A stretch of 64,000 nucleotides of DNA from Thermoanaerobaculia bacterium (GTDB lineage: Bacteria > Acidobacteriota > Thermoanaerobaculia > UBA5066), in NCBI GenBank assembly GCA_022071945.1, contig JAJVIN010000003.1, forward strand, positions 50,328 to 114,327, in the 5' to 3' direction. Under the pieces are notes generated by a model that did no database searches, was not told where the DNA came from, and saw only the letters and a list, made by a program, of their open reading frames with translations. Shown here piece after piece: positions 8,401 to 17,068 of this stretch. Each line of letters starts with the position of its first letter. The stretch's first letter is position 1. Both the position numbers and the translations under genes were made by a program.

Positions 8401-9947
8401 CGGCGAGCGGCATCGCTTCGCGCTACGGGCTCGCCGAACCGCGGGTGCTCGAGATCCTCGAGCGGCTGCGCCTCGAGGGCCGCGCCGTCGCGGGCCGGTT
8501 CGGCACGAGCGGAGGCGAGCGCCTCTGGGCGAGCTCGCGCGTCGCCGAAATCATCAGAAGAAAGTCGCTCGCTCTTCTCAGAAACGAGATCCGGCCTGTA
8601 CCCGTCTCCGTCTACCGGGGCTTTCTGTGCGAGAGGCAGGGGGTCGCTCCCGGTCACAGGTTCACCGGCCCGGCCGCTTCCGAGCACGCCGTCGCGATTC
8701 TGAGAGGGCTCTTTCTTCCGCTGTCCTCCTGGGAAACCGCCCTCCTGCCCGCGCGGCTCTCGGACCCGGAACCCGGCGCGCTCGACCTTCTCTCCGCGCG
8801 AGGACTTCTGGTGTGGCGGGCCTCGGCCGTGAAGGACATGAAGGCCGCCCGGCTCCAGCTCTTCTTCAGGGGTGAGGGTCACATCTTCCTCGACGCGCCA
8901 ACTGCGGCTGGCGCGCCAACCGCGGCTGGCGCGCCGCTGGCGGCCCTGGATGACCTCCCCGCCGAGTCGCGCAAGCTCTACGAGACGCTGGCGCTCTCGG
9001 GCGCCTCCTTCGTCCCCGACATCCTCGGCCCCTCTGGACTCGCACCGGAAAGGCTCCGTGAAGCGCTCCTGGATCTCGTGAGGCGAGGACTCGTCACCGG
9101 CGATGGTCTCCTGGGTCTGCGGCAGCTCGTCCTTTCGAAAAAGGGCCCGGGAAGGTCCGCGGTGGAGGGGCTTTCCACCCCGGTGGCCCAGCTGGGAAGG
9201 CACCCGGGCCGGGCGGTCCTCCGGTCGGCGGAAGAGAGGGTCGCGAACCGTTTCGGCCTCGCCTCCCGCTCACGTGCTCGCCTGGCAGGCGCTTCCACCC
9301 TCGAGGGAAGGTGGTCGCTGGTCGTTTCGCCTTCCGTTCTCGGACCCGAGGCCGGCCCGGGTGAGCGAGAGGAAACCTGGGCACGGCTCCTCCTCGTCAG
9401 GTGGGGTGTCGTCTGCAGGGAGACCCTCGAATGGGAATCTGGAATGAGGTGGGCGGATGTCGCTCCCGTTTTCGCCCGCATGGAACTGTCAGGGGATGTC
9501 CGGAGGGGAGAGTTCCTGGAGGGGCACGGCCCCATTCAGTACGCCGCGCCCGACACGGTGGAGTCTCTCAGGCAGCGGCGCGACCTTCGCCCGCCACCAG
9601 GGGAGACTCCCGTTCCGGTGGTCGTGTGCGGTGCCGATCCCGTGCTTTTCTCGCTCAACGCCAGTCCTGGTTCCTGGGTGGCCCTCGATTGCGGGGAGAG
9701 GGTCTTCGAGCTGTCGGAGGCCGGCCGCATCGAGATCTTTGGAACCCCTTCGGATACGCTTCTGAAGGCAGCCTTCACCGAGCTACAGGGCATTCTGAAG
9801 AGGGGCCGCGATCCGTTCGGCCGTCCCCGCCGCATCCGGGTCGAAACAGCGGGCGAGAGAGGCATCGTCGGAACACCTCTTGCCGTGATCCTCGCCTCGC
9901 TGGGGTTCACCAGAGATGGCGACGGCTACGCGTGGAGGGCCCTGTGA
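5427..9947 (+). CDS. lhr: Lhr-type ATP-dependent helicase (full-length, large form)
   Basis: A 1506-residue superfamily-2 DNA/RNA helicase, close to the ~1540 residues of the large bacterial Lhr. The N-terminal ATPase core has Walker A PTGTGKT at residues 55-61, a DEIH Walker B box near residue 189, motif III SAT, and the motif VI region QRVGRSGH; this is followed by the Lhr-core winged-helix/beta-barrel region and the long C-terminal half unique to full-length Lhr. Lhr translocates 3'-5' on single-stranded DNA and is implicated in repair of crosslink or oxidative damage. It starts at GTG 5427, four bases after the preceding small gene. Odd feature: around residues 1156-1170 the protein carries a short repeat, APTAAGAPTAAGAP, encoded by an 18-bp DNA repeat also found in an unrelated kinase gene at 17.6 kb. 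Confidence 0.9.
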   Translation: MKSPEKSPAPLDLASLFHPAVSRFFSGEFPSGPTEAQRLAWPRLARGESLLLVSPTGTGKTLAAFLVSLDRIVRRRLAGEKDHRLSTLYISPLKALDNDIHRNLERPRDGIRRALTADFAEGGGPRPEGSAWEGLLAAEVRTGDTSPAARAAQLRRPPDILITTPESLYLMLTSAARQVLATVDTVILDEIHSVAGNKRGVHLAVSMERLEDLIASRGGRSPQRIALSATVSPVKTVAAFAAGTGREMEAVVATARKRLDLTVTSPAPDFRDLPDSSAWGPAVATMVHEIRQRQTTLVFCNNRRLAERVSRKLGEALEIDVPTHHGSIAREVREGIETSLKAGSLAVLVATGSLELGIDIGHVDSVIQVESPKGIARGLQRVGRSGHLVGEEARGLFVPLYQDDLFESAATVEAMREGAVESTVPPEFPLDVLAQQLVAEAVSRASDGNPAGSEELYRLVRRAFPYRNLTRTLFSETLAMLSGKYPRERFSELAPKLVWDRATDRVTPLPGARLSAVVDGGTIGDRGTFSAVLPDRRTTVGELDEEFVYETRTGDVFLLGSRAWRAIEITHSRVVVEDATGQPARMPFWRGEGLGRTGALGERIGRLKRFIAEHLDDPELAADLLRRCGATPDAAAALAGAVRREVLDSGGLSCDTAVVFETFPNDIGDPCITVRSLFGRGVNLPWSLVLSSILRDETGVEVETVASDDGILLRLPGADRELPVARLSRISPQEARERLVAILPNSPMFGARFRENAQRALLLPRRRGGRRTPFWLQRLKARDLLETTRSFPDFPIVAETYRDCWRDIWEVERLLDLLGKIENGAVTAPLVARKTPSPASASLLFKFIAVYMYEWDAPKAEKSLHALAANRALLGEILGQDFDDGLRPEAVDAARREITRLADHRRARTRDELLLVFQEMGDLTAEEAVERSTGNGRAWLEDLLGTGSLTKVPIGGETRLVVTEEAASWSAWSPEIAEERIQRFLSTRGPLPASGIASRYGLAEPRVLEILERLRLEGRAVAGRFGTSGGERLWASSRVAEIIRRKSLALLRNEIRPVPVSVYRGFLCERQGVAPGHRFTGPAASEHAVAILRGLFLPLSSWETALLPARLSDPEPGALDLLSARGLLVWRASAVKDMKAARLQLFFRGEGHIFLDAPTAAGAPTAAGAPLAALDDLPAESRKLYETLALSGASFVPDILGPSGLAPERLREALLDLVRRGLVTGDGLLGLRQLVLSKKGPGRSAVEGLSTPVAQLGRHPGRAVLRSAEERVANRFGLASRSRARLAGASTLEGRWSLVVSPSVLGPEAGPGEREETWARLLLVRWGVVCRETLEWESGMRWADVAPVFARMELSGDVRRGEFLEGHGPIQYAAPDTVESLRQRRDLRPPPGETPVPVVVCGADPVLFSLNASPGSWVALDCGERVFELSEAGRIEIFGTPSDTLLKAAFTELQGILKRGRDPFGRPRRIRVETAGERGIVGTPLAVILASLGFTRDGDGYAWRAL
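8892..8936 (+). repeat. 18-bp minisatellite inside lhr (about 2.5 copies)
   Basis: Units at 8892-8909 and 8910-8927, then a partial unit, follow the consensus GGCGCGCCANCNNNGGCT. The repeat is in frame, with each unit starting at codon position 1, and encodes GAPTAA. The same unit recurs at 17610-17689 in another gene and another frame. Confidence 0.8.
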
Positions 9948-9981
9948 GGCCTCCGTTTCAGCAACTCAGGAAAGAGAGTAC

Positions 9982-11247
9982 GTGGAAGCGCAAACAGTCA
10001 GCATGAAGGACCGATGGGTCGCGCGGATCGTCTTCGTGGCCCTCATCGCCGCCACCCTCCTTCTCTTCGGACGCGCGGTCAAGATGGCACGCGCGGACGG
10101 ACGGAGGGCCTCTCCGCGTGAGGATCTCGAGAAGCTCGCGCGGCTTTCGCACTCTCTTTCGGCCTTCCCGGTAGGGGTCGAAGGAGACGCGTCAACCGAC
10201 GTGCCGGCGCGGGCGATCCCGCTCATCTCCGAAACGAAGGCCGGCGTGCGAGGCCTGGTCACGAAGACGATCGCTCTCTCTCCCCACCTCACATCACGGC
10301 CCGAGCTCCTCCAGGCCCTCATCGAGACACAACTCCAGTCCGTGGGTCTGTGGCCCTTTGGCGAGCAGGCCCGGCATTACGGAGAGCTCCAGGGCCTGTC
10401 TGCCGGTCTGGTTCCGGGCAATCCGGACTTTCTCGCCGTCACCCTCGACCTCGCGATCGAATGCGGGCGCGATACGTCTCTGCTTCTTTTCGAGAAACGG
10501 CACCAGGGGTGGACGCTCTCCCTCGTCGTGTCAAACGACGGCTATACCCGTATCTCGGAGGCGATCGAGGGGCTCGAGTACGCGATCTCGCCTCCCCGTC
10601 CTGACGGCACCCGCTTCGTCGTCACCACGAACTGGACGCCCTGGTGCAGCTCCAACTGGTCGGGACTCAACACCCGCGTCTTCATTCCCGGTCCGGACCC
10701 GCTCTCGCCGAGGGTGATCCTCGACAGGGAGGACTTCGTCTTCGGCGCCTACGACCACGAGAACGGCCTCGTCGCCACCGCCTCAGGATTCAGGCTCAGC
10801 TGCACGGTCGCCCAGTCCCTGGATGCCGAGCTTCACAGCCGGGAGAGACTTCTCACCTATAGGATCGACGGCACCGAAGTGACGCGGGTTCCTCCATTCG
10901 CTGCGGACCCCAGGGGGTTTTTGGACGAGTGGCTGGCGTTCCCCTGGACCGAATCCGAGAAGTGGACTCTCCCAGAAGCGGCGCAGGCCGCCCAGGAATT
11001 CCACCGAGATCTGAGCGAAAGGCGAGACCGGGTGTTCACGAGTTTCGGAGAGTGCTTGAAGTGCACGGGTGAGAGGGAACGGTGGCTTCTCGAGCTCAGG
11101 ATCGAGGGTCGGGAAGACGCGTCCGAGCCGAGCGGAGGGACGGCCTCCGTCTTCGTGGACGTGGGTCTTCGTGACGGCAGCTACCGGTTGGAAGGCGTCG
11201 CGACGACGAGGCCAAGAGACTGTCCGGGAAAGCCGCTCGACCCTTGA
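9982..11247 (+). CDS. membrane-anchored hypothetical protein
   Basis: About 421 residues. A hydrophobic segment near the N-terminus (ARIVFVALIAATLLLFG) is a membrane anchor or uncleaved signal, so the bulk probably faces the periplasm. GTG 9982 is preferred because AGGAAAGAGAG ends four bases upstream; ATG 10003 (MKDRW) is an alternative. The body has Trp-rich stretches (TTNWTPWCSSNWSG), a Cys pair CLKC near residue 365 and a GTASVFVDVGLRDG segment near the C-terminus. No domain was recognised. It starts 34 bp after lhr on the same strand and ends 78 bp before a Ser/Thr kinase. Confidence 0.6.
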   Translation: MEAQTVSMKDRWVARIVFVALIAATLLLFGRAVKMARADGRRASPREDLEKLARLSHSLSAFPVGVEGDASTDVPARAIPLISETKAGVRGLVTKTIALSPHLTSRPELLQALIETQLQSVGLWPFGEQARHYGELQGLSAGLVPGNPDFLAVTLDLAIECGRDTSLLLFEKRHQGWTLSLVVSNDGYTRISEAIEGLEYAISPPRPDGTRFVVTTNWTPWCSSNWSGLNTRVFIPGPDPLSPRVILDREDFVFGAYDHENGLVATASGFRLSCTVAQSLDAELHSRERLLTYRIDGTEVTRVPPFAADPRGFLDEWLAFPWTESEKWTLPEAAQAAQEFHRDLSERRDRVFTSFGECLKCTGERERWLLELRIEGREDASEPSGGTASVFVDVGLRDGSYRLEGVATTRPRDCPGKPLDP

Positions 11248-11281
11248 AGGACCCGGGAAAGGGCTCGCCCCCCTGTCCCGT

Positions 11282-11310
11282 TTGCTCCGCGGAGGCGACA
11301 CTCGTATGCT
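11282..11310 (+). promoter_or_regulatory. candidate sigma70-type promoter of kinase 1
   Basis: TTGCTC at 11282-11287 and TATGCT at 11305-11310 are separated by 17 bp, in the gap before the kinase at 11326. The block ACTCGTAT-CT around the -10 also occurs before the paralogous kinase at 17069, supporting a shared promoter design. Confidence 0.4.
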
Positions 11311-11325
11311 CGCGGAAGCTAAAGC

Positions 11326-14300
11326 ATGTTGCGAGTCCCTCTCGTCCCTGACCCCGAAACGGATTCCGGGGACGGCGCTGGCGTTCCGGCAGCCGGTCCG
11401 GGAGCCGGTGGCGCCCCGATCGCGGATGGGCGGACGCAGGCTTCTGGAGGGGCGAAGGCGCCGGGCGGGAGGGACCACCGGGAACGGGACTGGCCATCGT
11501 ACCCACCCCTGCCGGATCCGCTGTGGCTGCGCCCCGAGAAGGACGAGGCCCCGGAGACGTCGCTCTCCCCCGGCCTGCTCCTGGCCGGCCGCTACCAGAT
11601 CCTCGATTACATCGGCCGGGGCGGCATGGGAGAGGTGTACGAGGCGCTCGATCTGGACCTCAGGGTGCACATCGCGCTGAAGGTGGTCCGGCCGGTCCTG
11701 GCTTCGGACCGAAACATGATGGAGCGCTTCCGCCGCGAGATCCAGCTTTCGCGCAGGGTCACGCACCCCAACGTCTGCCGGATCTTCGATCTCGGCCGCC
11801 ACCGGGACGAGCGGCGGGACGTGACCTTCCTGACGATGGAGCTTCTGGCCGGCGAAACACTGGAGGCAAGGATCCGTCGCGGGGGCAAGATGGCGGTTTC
11901 CGAGGCCGAGCCTCTCGTCCTGCAGATGACGGAGGCCCTCGAGGCGGCGCATGAGGTCGGCGTCGTACACCGCGATTTCAAGACCTCGAACGTCATCCTG
12001 GTGAAGACGAAGGACGGCGCGACGCGCGCCGTCGTGACGGACTTCGGCCTGGCGCGGAGCCTGGAAGAGCGAGCGGACGCGCCCGCGCTCTCTTCGAGCG
12101 GGGTCATGATCGGCACCGCGGCGTACATGGCCCCCGAGCAAGTGGGCGGAGCCGAAGCCACCCGGGCCTCGGACGTCTACTCGCTGGGCGTCGTCCTCTA
12201 CGAGATGGTGACCGGGGCTCGCCCGCATCCGGGCGAGAGCCCCATCGAGCTTCTCGTCAATCGCCTCAGCGAGCCTCCCATCGCCCCCAGGCTCAGGAAC
12301 CCCGAGCTCCCGGCGCGCTGGGACAGCGTGATCTTGCGGTGTCTCGAGCGGGACCCGGCAGACCGGTTTGCCTCGGCCCGAGACGTCGCCCGCGCCCTCA
12401 CGAGCCAGAGCGGCGCCTCCTCGCCGGCGGACCGCCAGAGGACGAGAGTTCTGCCCCGGCTCCGGCTGTCTGTCGCCAGACGCCGATGGGGCGCGGTTTT
12501 CCTGGCGGTGCTCTTCCTGGCGGGCACCCTCGGGAGCAGGATCCTCGGATGGGGGTTCAAGGGAGCGTCTCTTCCCTCGCGCCGTTCCGTCGCCGTGCTG
12601 GGCTTCAAGGACCTCGCGGGCAAGATGGACACGGGCTGGCTCTCCCCAGCTCTCACCCAGATGCTCAGCGCCGAGCTTTCGGCCGGGGAGGCACTCAGGA
12701 CGATCCCTTCCGAGACCGTCAATCGAGTGAAGGCTGAACTCGGTCTGCCAGACTCGGAGACTTACGGCAGGGAGACCCTGGCGCGGATTCGAGCGAACCT
12801 CGGCGCGGACGTCGTCGTCCTGGGCTCGTACCTCGCCCTGGACGCCAACGCATCGAGTCCCCTCCGCGTCGACGTGAGGCTGCAGGACACGGCCTCGGGA
12901 GAAACGCTGGCGACGGTCACGGAGAATCGGAGCGTCGGTACGATCTTCGACATCGTCCTCAACACAGGGGCCCAGCTGCGGGACCGGCTCGGCACCAGCC
13001 GCATCTCGGAAGAGCAGCACGAAGCCGTCCGCGCCGCCCTGCCGGCCGATCCGAAGGCGGCACGGCTCTACTCCGAGGGACTCGTGGCTCTCGCCCGATT
13101 CGATCTCATGCGAGCCCGCGACCTCTTCCGGCAGAGCGTCGAGCTCGACGACGGACATGCCCTGGCCCACTCGGCTCTCGCCGAGACCCTCTCCGCTCTC
13201 GGCCTGGAGAAGGAAGCCGCCTCCGAGGCGCGGAAAGCTCTCGAAACCTCGGCTCCCCTCGAGCGGCAGGACCGGCTCCTGATCGAGGGACGGTTTCACG
13301 AGGCTTCCTTCCAGTGGGAAAAGGCGGTCGAGACCTACCGCGTTCTCTTTGGTTACTTCCCCGACGACGTGGACCACGGGCTCCGCCTCATAAGGGCCCA
13401 GACGCGTCTGGAAGACACGAAGGGCGCCATGGAAACGCTCGCTGTCCTTCGGCGGCCTCCTCACCTCATCACGGACGACCCTCGAGTCGATCTTGCCGAA
13501 GCCAGTATCGCCAACCGCAGGGCCGACTTCCAGCGGGCGCTCGTGGCCGCGGGCGAGGCCAACCGGAAGGGCAAGTCTCGAGGAGCAAAGCTGATCGTCG
13601 CCGAGGCGCTCCTCAAGCAGGCACGGGCCCAGATGCACCTCGGCTTCTATCAACGGTCGGGCGAGGCCGCCCTGGGAGCTCAGGCCATCTTCCAGGAGCT
13701 CGATCACCCGATCGGCGTCCTGGATGCCCGTCAGGCTTACGGGATCTCCCTCTACGCGTTCGGCAAGTTCGACGAAGCGCTCGCGCTCTATGAGGACGGC
13801 CTCTGGAAGGCCCGGCAGCTCTCGAGCCGGTATCACGAGATCACCAACCTGGCCGGCCTCGGGGAAGTCCAAGTCGAGACAGGCGACTTCGCCGCCGCCG
13901 AGCGCAACTACCAGGAGACGCTGACGATCTCGACCGCCATCGGGAATCGCTACATGATCGCGGTGGCGTCGGGCAACCTGGCGAAGATCCTCAAGCAACG
14001 AGGGGACCTCGCCTCGGCACGAGGGAAGTACGTGACGTGCCGGCAGCTCTTCGAGGAAATCGGAGACCACTGGAGGGCGGCCGCGGTCACCGCCCACCTC
14101 GGGGACCTGGAGCGTGAACTGGGTGACCTGGCGTCGGCTCGAGCGAACTATGAGCTCGCCCTCGACGGTCTGAAGGACAGAGGCGACGGCTACTACAAGG
14201 CCTGGACGCTCGAAAGCCTCGGAGAGCTGGCGCTCATCGAGGGCGACCTGCGCGCCGCGCGGAAAAGGCTCCTGGAATCGCTCGAGATGCGGACCCGGGC

Positions 14301-14829
14301 GAAGGAAAAGCTCGGGATCGCGCAAAGCCAGCTCGCGCTCGCCGAGGTCGCCCTGGAGGAAGGGAACCGCACCGAGGCGGAACGCCTTGCCCAGGAGGCG
14401 CGGGACTCCTTCAAGGCCTCCGGAGCCCGTGAGAAGGAGGCCATGGCCCTGAACGTTCTCGCTCGCGTCAGGCTCGCCCTCGGCCGGCCCCCCAAGGCCG
14501 AGGAAGACATCTCGGCGGCCCTTGCCCTCCTATCGCGCGACACGCGCCCCATCGTTCGCCTGTCCATCGAGACCACCGCCCTGCGCGTGGCCATCGCGCG
14601 CGGAAAGGCCTCCGAGGCGAAAGACCGGCTCCTCACACTCGTTGAAGAAGCGGATTCCACCCAGCTCGCGCTCATCAAGCTCGAAGCCCGTCTCGTTCTG
14701 GCCGAGGCCGAACACGCCGCCGGAGACGATGTCGCCGCCCGGCGGCGCGTCGAGGAAGTCGAAAGAACCGCTCGCGAGAAGGGTTTCGTTCTCGTGGCGC
14801 GAAGGGCCTCTGCCCTCCTCCCGGGTTGA
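11326..14829 (+). CDS. Ser/Thr protein kinase with FlgO-like domain and TPR array
   Basis: A 1167-residue Hanks-type kinase. After a Gly/Pro-rich leader of ~88 residues the kinase domain starts at RYQILDYIGRGGMGEVY (glycine loop), with catalytic lysine in HIALKVV (K119), a catalytic loop reading VVHRDFK (Phe instead of the usual Leu after HRD) near residue 215, DFG, and APEQ. A transmembrane helix follows near residues 385-405, then an extracytoplasmic FlgO/TolB-N-like domain beginning RSVAVLGFKDLAG, then TPR-like helical repeats to the end (residues ~560-1160). It probably senses envelope signals through the TPR part and phosphorylates cytosolic proteins. A shorter paralogue lies at 17069. 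Its stop is five bases from the convergent stop of the 72-residue gene. Confidence 0.88.
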   Translation: MLRVPLVPDPETDSGDGAGVPAAGPGAGGAPIADGRTQASGGAKAPGGRDHRERDWPSYPPLPDPLWLRPEKDEAPETSLSPGLLLAGRYQILDYIGRGGMGEVYEALDLDLRVHIALKVVRPVLASDRNMMERFRREIQLSRRVTHPNVCRIFDLGRHRDERRDVTFLTMELLAGETLEARIRRGGKMAVSEAEPLVLQMTEALEAAHEVGVVHRDFKTSNVILVKTKDGATRAVVTDFGLARSLEERADAPALSSSGVMIGTAAYMAPEQVGGAEATRASDVYSLGVVLYEMVTGARPHPGESPIELLVNRLSEPPIAPRLRNPELPARWDSVILRCLERDPADRFASARDVARALTSQSGASSPADRQRTRVLPRLRLSVARRRWGAVFLAVLFLAGTLGSRILGWGFKGASLPSRRSVAVLGFKDLAGKMDTGWLSPALTQMLSAELSAGEALRTIPSETVNRVKAELGLPDSETYGRETLARIRANLGADVVVLGSYLALDANASSPLRVDVRLQDTASGETLATVTENRSVGTIFDIVLNTGAQLRDRLGTSRISEEQHEAVRAALPADPKAARLYSEGLVALARFDLMRARDLFRQSVELDDGHALAHSALAETLSALGLEKEAASEARKALETSAPLERQDRLLIEGRFHEASFQWEKAVETYRVLFGYFPDDVDHGLRLIRAQTRLEDTKGAMETLAVLRRPPHLITDDPRVDLAEASIANRRADFQRALVAAGEANRKGKSRGAKLIVAEALLKQARAQMHLGFYQRSGEAALGAQAIFQELDHPIGVLDARQAYGISLYAFGKFDEALALYEDGLWKARQLSSRYHEITNLAGLGEVQVETGDFAAAERNYQETLTISTAIGNRYMIAVASGNLAKILKQRGDLASARGKYVTCRQLFEEIGDHWRAAAVTAHLGDLERELGDLASARANYELALDGLKDRGDGYYKAWTLESLGELALIEGDLRAARKRLLESLEMRTRAKEKLGIAQSQLALAEVALEEGNRTEAERLAQEARDSFKASGAREKEAMALNVLARVRLALGRPPKAEEDISAALALLSRDTRPIVRLSIETTALRVAIARGKASEAKDRLLTLVEEADSTQLALIKLEARLVLAEAEHAAGDDVAARRRVEEVERTAREKGFVLVARRASALLPG

Positions 14830-14834
14830 AGAGC

Positions 14835-15053
14835 TCAGCCCCGGATGATCGGTCCCTTCGGGAAGGCTCCGGTCTCGTCCTTTCTGGAAATGAAAACGAG
14901 CGTCGTTGCGAAACCACCCGCCGGGGTCACGCTGACCCACTTCCCTTCAAGGTCCGCCTTTCTCCCTCCCGCCTCGTCGATTTCCTGAACCGACTTGACG
15001 AGCCCTGTCGCGGCATCAACAACTAACAAGAAACGCAGTTCTCCTTCGGCCAT
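14835..15053 (-). CDS. 72-residue protein downstream of the radical SAM enzyme; candidate RiPP precursor
   Basis: The start (ATG 15053) overlaps the end of the radical SAM gene by 38 bp and has GAAAGGA nine bases upstream, so it is very probably translated together with that gene. The protein begins MAEGELRFLLVVDAATGLV, has an acidic middle (VQEIDEAGG), then a Gly/Thr/Phe segment and a C-terminus ending FPKGPIIRG. It contains no Cys. The neighbouring enzyme family acts on ribosomally made peptides, and the substrate is usually encoded beside it, so this is the best local candidate. It does not show a nitrile-hydratase or Nif11 leader, and it could instead be a small folded partner protein. 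The substrate assignment is inference. Confidence 0.5.
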   Translation of the reverse strand: MAEGELRFLLVVDAATGLVKSVQEIDEAGGRKADLEGKWVSVTPAGGFATTLVFISRKDETGAFPKGPIIRG

Positions 15054-16935
15054 GGTCGACCATCCTTTCGCTCTGGTATCGGGTCATCTCTCCCACCCGC
15101 AAGCCGGACGGAAGAAGGGGAAGCGTGACGAGGGAAGACCCCACTTGCGCGATGGCTTCCCGTTCGAGAAGGAAGCTCGAGGCGGCGTCGAGGTCTGCCT
15201 GTGCTACGGACGGGAAGGCCTTCTCCACCCGGCTACGCGCGTGGACCGCGCTCGACGGCGCATCAGCCGCCAGGAGAAGCGCGAGGTGGAGGATGTCGAG
15301 CCTGTGAACGGTGGATGGGCGCCCCATCCGCGTATCGACGAGCACCCACCCGCCATCCAGGTGCTCTCTCACCGCGAACTCCCCCCGGCGCTCACCATGC
15401 CCGTCCGCGCACCACTTCCGGACGAAGGCCACTAGGGACTCGCTGGCCTCCCGGGCGGCCTCGTTTTGCGGGACCTCGTAGTCGAAGAAGGAGGCGAGCC
15501 TCTCCAGATCCACATCGGGGAACGGGAAGACGTGGCGGTAGGCCGGAAGGAGCCTCAGAGCGGAAAAGCCCTCCTCACGCCACCGGGAGTGATTCGGGCT
15601 GTACCGGTCGAGCCGGACCCGAAAGATCCCGTACGGAGGCTCCAGGTGCGTGATCTTGCCAGCGACGGCCAGGCTCTCCGCGTAGTTGTCCGAGGTCTCT
15701 TTCGGTGAGCCGTGAATCAGGTTCCAGTGCACGGTGATCCCGAGCTCGGCGCACCACCGCAGGAAGGCCACATTCTCAGCCGCGCTCACACCTTTCCGCA
15801 TCACCGAAAGAGAGCCGTCCGAAAGGCTCTCGATTCCGGCCTGGACCTCGGTCACCCCCGCCGCCACAAGCAAGGCGAGCTGGGCACGCCGCAGAGCCGG
15901 TTTGACTTCAAAGAACTTCGGGACCTCATCACCGGAGGCGGCCCACCGCGGGATCAGGTCCCGAAACGCGAGCATGTCCAGGATGTTGTCCGCGAACATC
16001 ACGTGGACGCCCGGGTACCTCCGGCCGACCTCGTCGACCTCCGCGGCCACTCGCCCGGCGCTCTTCCTCCGATAGGTCAGGCTTTCGCCGTTGAGGCCGC
16101 AGAACGTGCAATGTGAGGTCTGCCCCCACCAACAACCCCTGGAAGCCTCGAGGGACACATAAACCCGGGGCCTCGGGGGGGGAAACACCCGATTGAAGGC
16201 TTCGAAGTAGTCCGAGAAGTCCGGTTGCGGCAGGCCGTCGAGTCTCGTGAAGGCGGCACGTTCCTCCCTCTCGGGCAAGACGCGATTTCCCGAGCGGTGG
16301 AGGATGCCGGCAGGCACATCCCCCGATCCCTCCGAGAGGGCCACGCACAAGTCTGGAAACGAGACGTCCGCTTCCCCGTTCGCGACGAAGTCGAGGAACG
16401 GAAAGCGCTCCATGTAGGCGCGTCCCATTGGAGCCTCGAAGTTGGCGCCGCCAGCCGCGAGCAGGACGCCCGGGTACCGCTCCCGGATGGCCCTGGCAAG
16501 AAACAGGCTCGCGAGGGTCTGCTGGAAGGTCGACGTGAATCCCACGAGGCCGTAGCGGCCCCAGTCCGTCGCCTCCAGCGTTCGTGCGAGAAAGGCCGGC
16601 ACGAGCCCCGCGACACTCCTGATGAGGGGCCAGTCCTCGGTCCTCATACCCCACTCCGGGTGAGTGAGGACCTCGTCACGGTAACCCTCCCAGGTCGAGA
16701 CGGATGAGCCGAAGTACGCCTGGGAGAAGACCCACTCCGCGCCGAGTGCCGTGTCGCGTATTCCCTCGGCCATGCGCTGGTACTTCTCGAACCCGATCTC
16801 CCCGGCGAACTCGATCGACGGGTAGAGAACGTCGCAGGGGATCCCCCGCTCCTCGACCGTCCCCTTCAACAGGCTCACCGCCAGGCTCGGGCGGTTCGCG
16901 GATGCGAAGGGCATCACGACCAGCGCGACTCTCAT
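15016..16935 (-). CDS. RiPP-maturation radical SAM C-methyltransferase (B12-binding)
   Basis: A 639-residue enzyme beginning MRVALVVMPFASANRPS, typical of the RiPP radical SAM C-methyltransferase family. The N-terminal ~200 residues form a cobalamin-binding Rossmann-like domain. The [4Fe-4S] site is the family-specific CWWGQTSHCTFCGLNG, in which Cys268, Cys276 and Cys279 give CX7CX2C instead of CX3CX2C. The radical SAM barrel continues to about residue 470. The C-terminal ~110 residues (from GWVLVDTRMGR) resemble the winged-helix tail that may bind leader peptides. Such enzymes methylate unactivated carbons of a precursor peptide using SAM and B12. ATG 16935 was chosen because it places the B12 domain at the N-terminus. 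It is flanked by two paralogous Ser/Thr kinases. Confidence 0.85.
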   Translation of the reverse strand: MRVALVVMPFASANRPSLAVSLLKGTVEERGIPCDVLYPSIEFAGEIGFEKYQRMAEGIRDTALGAEWVFSQAYFGSSVSTWEGYRDEVLTHPEWGMRTEDWPLIRSVAGLVPAFLARTLEATDWGRYGLVGFTSTFQQTLASLFLARAIRERYPGVLLAAGGANFEAPMGRAYMERFPFLDFVANGEADVSFPDLCVALSEGSGDVPAGILHRSGNRVLPEREERAAFTRLDGLPQPDFSDYFEAFNRVFPPPRPRVYVSLEASRGCWWGQTSHCTFCGLNGESLTYRRKSAGRVAAEVDEVGRRYPGVHVMFADNILDMLAFRDLIPRWAASGDEVPKFFEVKPALRRAQLALLVAAGVTEVQAGIESLSDGSLSVMRKGVSAAENVAFLRWCAELGITVHWNLIHGSPKETSDNYAESLAVAGKITHLEPPYGIFRVRLDRYSPNHSRWREEGFSALRLLPAYRHVFPFPDVDLERLASFFDYEVPQNEAAREASESLVAFVRKWCADGHGERRGEFAVREHLDGGWVLVDTRMGRPSTVHRLDILHLALLLAADAPSSAVHARSRVEKAFPSVAQADLDAASSFLLEREAIAQVGSSLVTLPLLPSGLRVGEMTRYQSERMVDHGRRRTAFLVSC

Positions 16936-17024
16936 GGGTTCGTGAAGGCTCCTGAACAGGAATGATAAGGGTTTGCCCGATCGCCGAGAGGCCAAACAAT
17001 CAGGAGTTGAACTTCTCCGGGAGA

Positions 17025-17054
17025 TTGCCCGGCTGCCCCGGGGACTCGTATCCT
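17025..17054 (+). promoter_or_regulatory. candidate sigma70-type promoter of kinase 2
   Basis: TTGCCC at 17025-17030 and TATCCT at 17049-17054 with 18 bp spacing lie just before kinase 2. A strong ribosome-binding site, GAGAGGAGAG, follows and ends five bases before ATG 17069. The bases around the -10 (ACTCGTAT-CT) match those before kinase 1. Confidence 0.42.
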
Positions 17055-17068
17055 GAGAGGAGAGACGT

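Noticed and set aside
10783..14325. A 1180-codon open frame antisense to kinase 1, and similar long antisense frames under most genes
   Set aside because: High GC makes stop codons rare on the opposite strand. None shows a domain, signal peptide or ribosome-binding site, and the sense strand is clearly coding.
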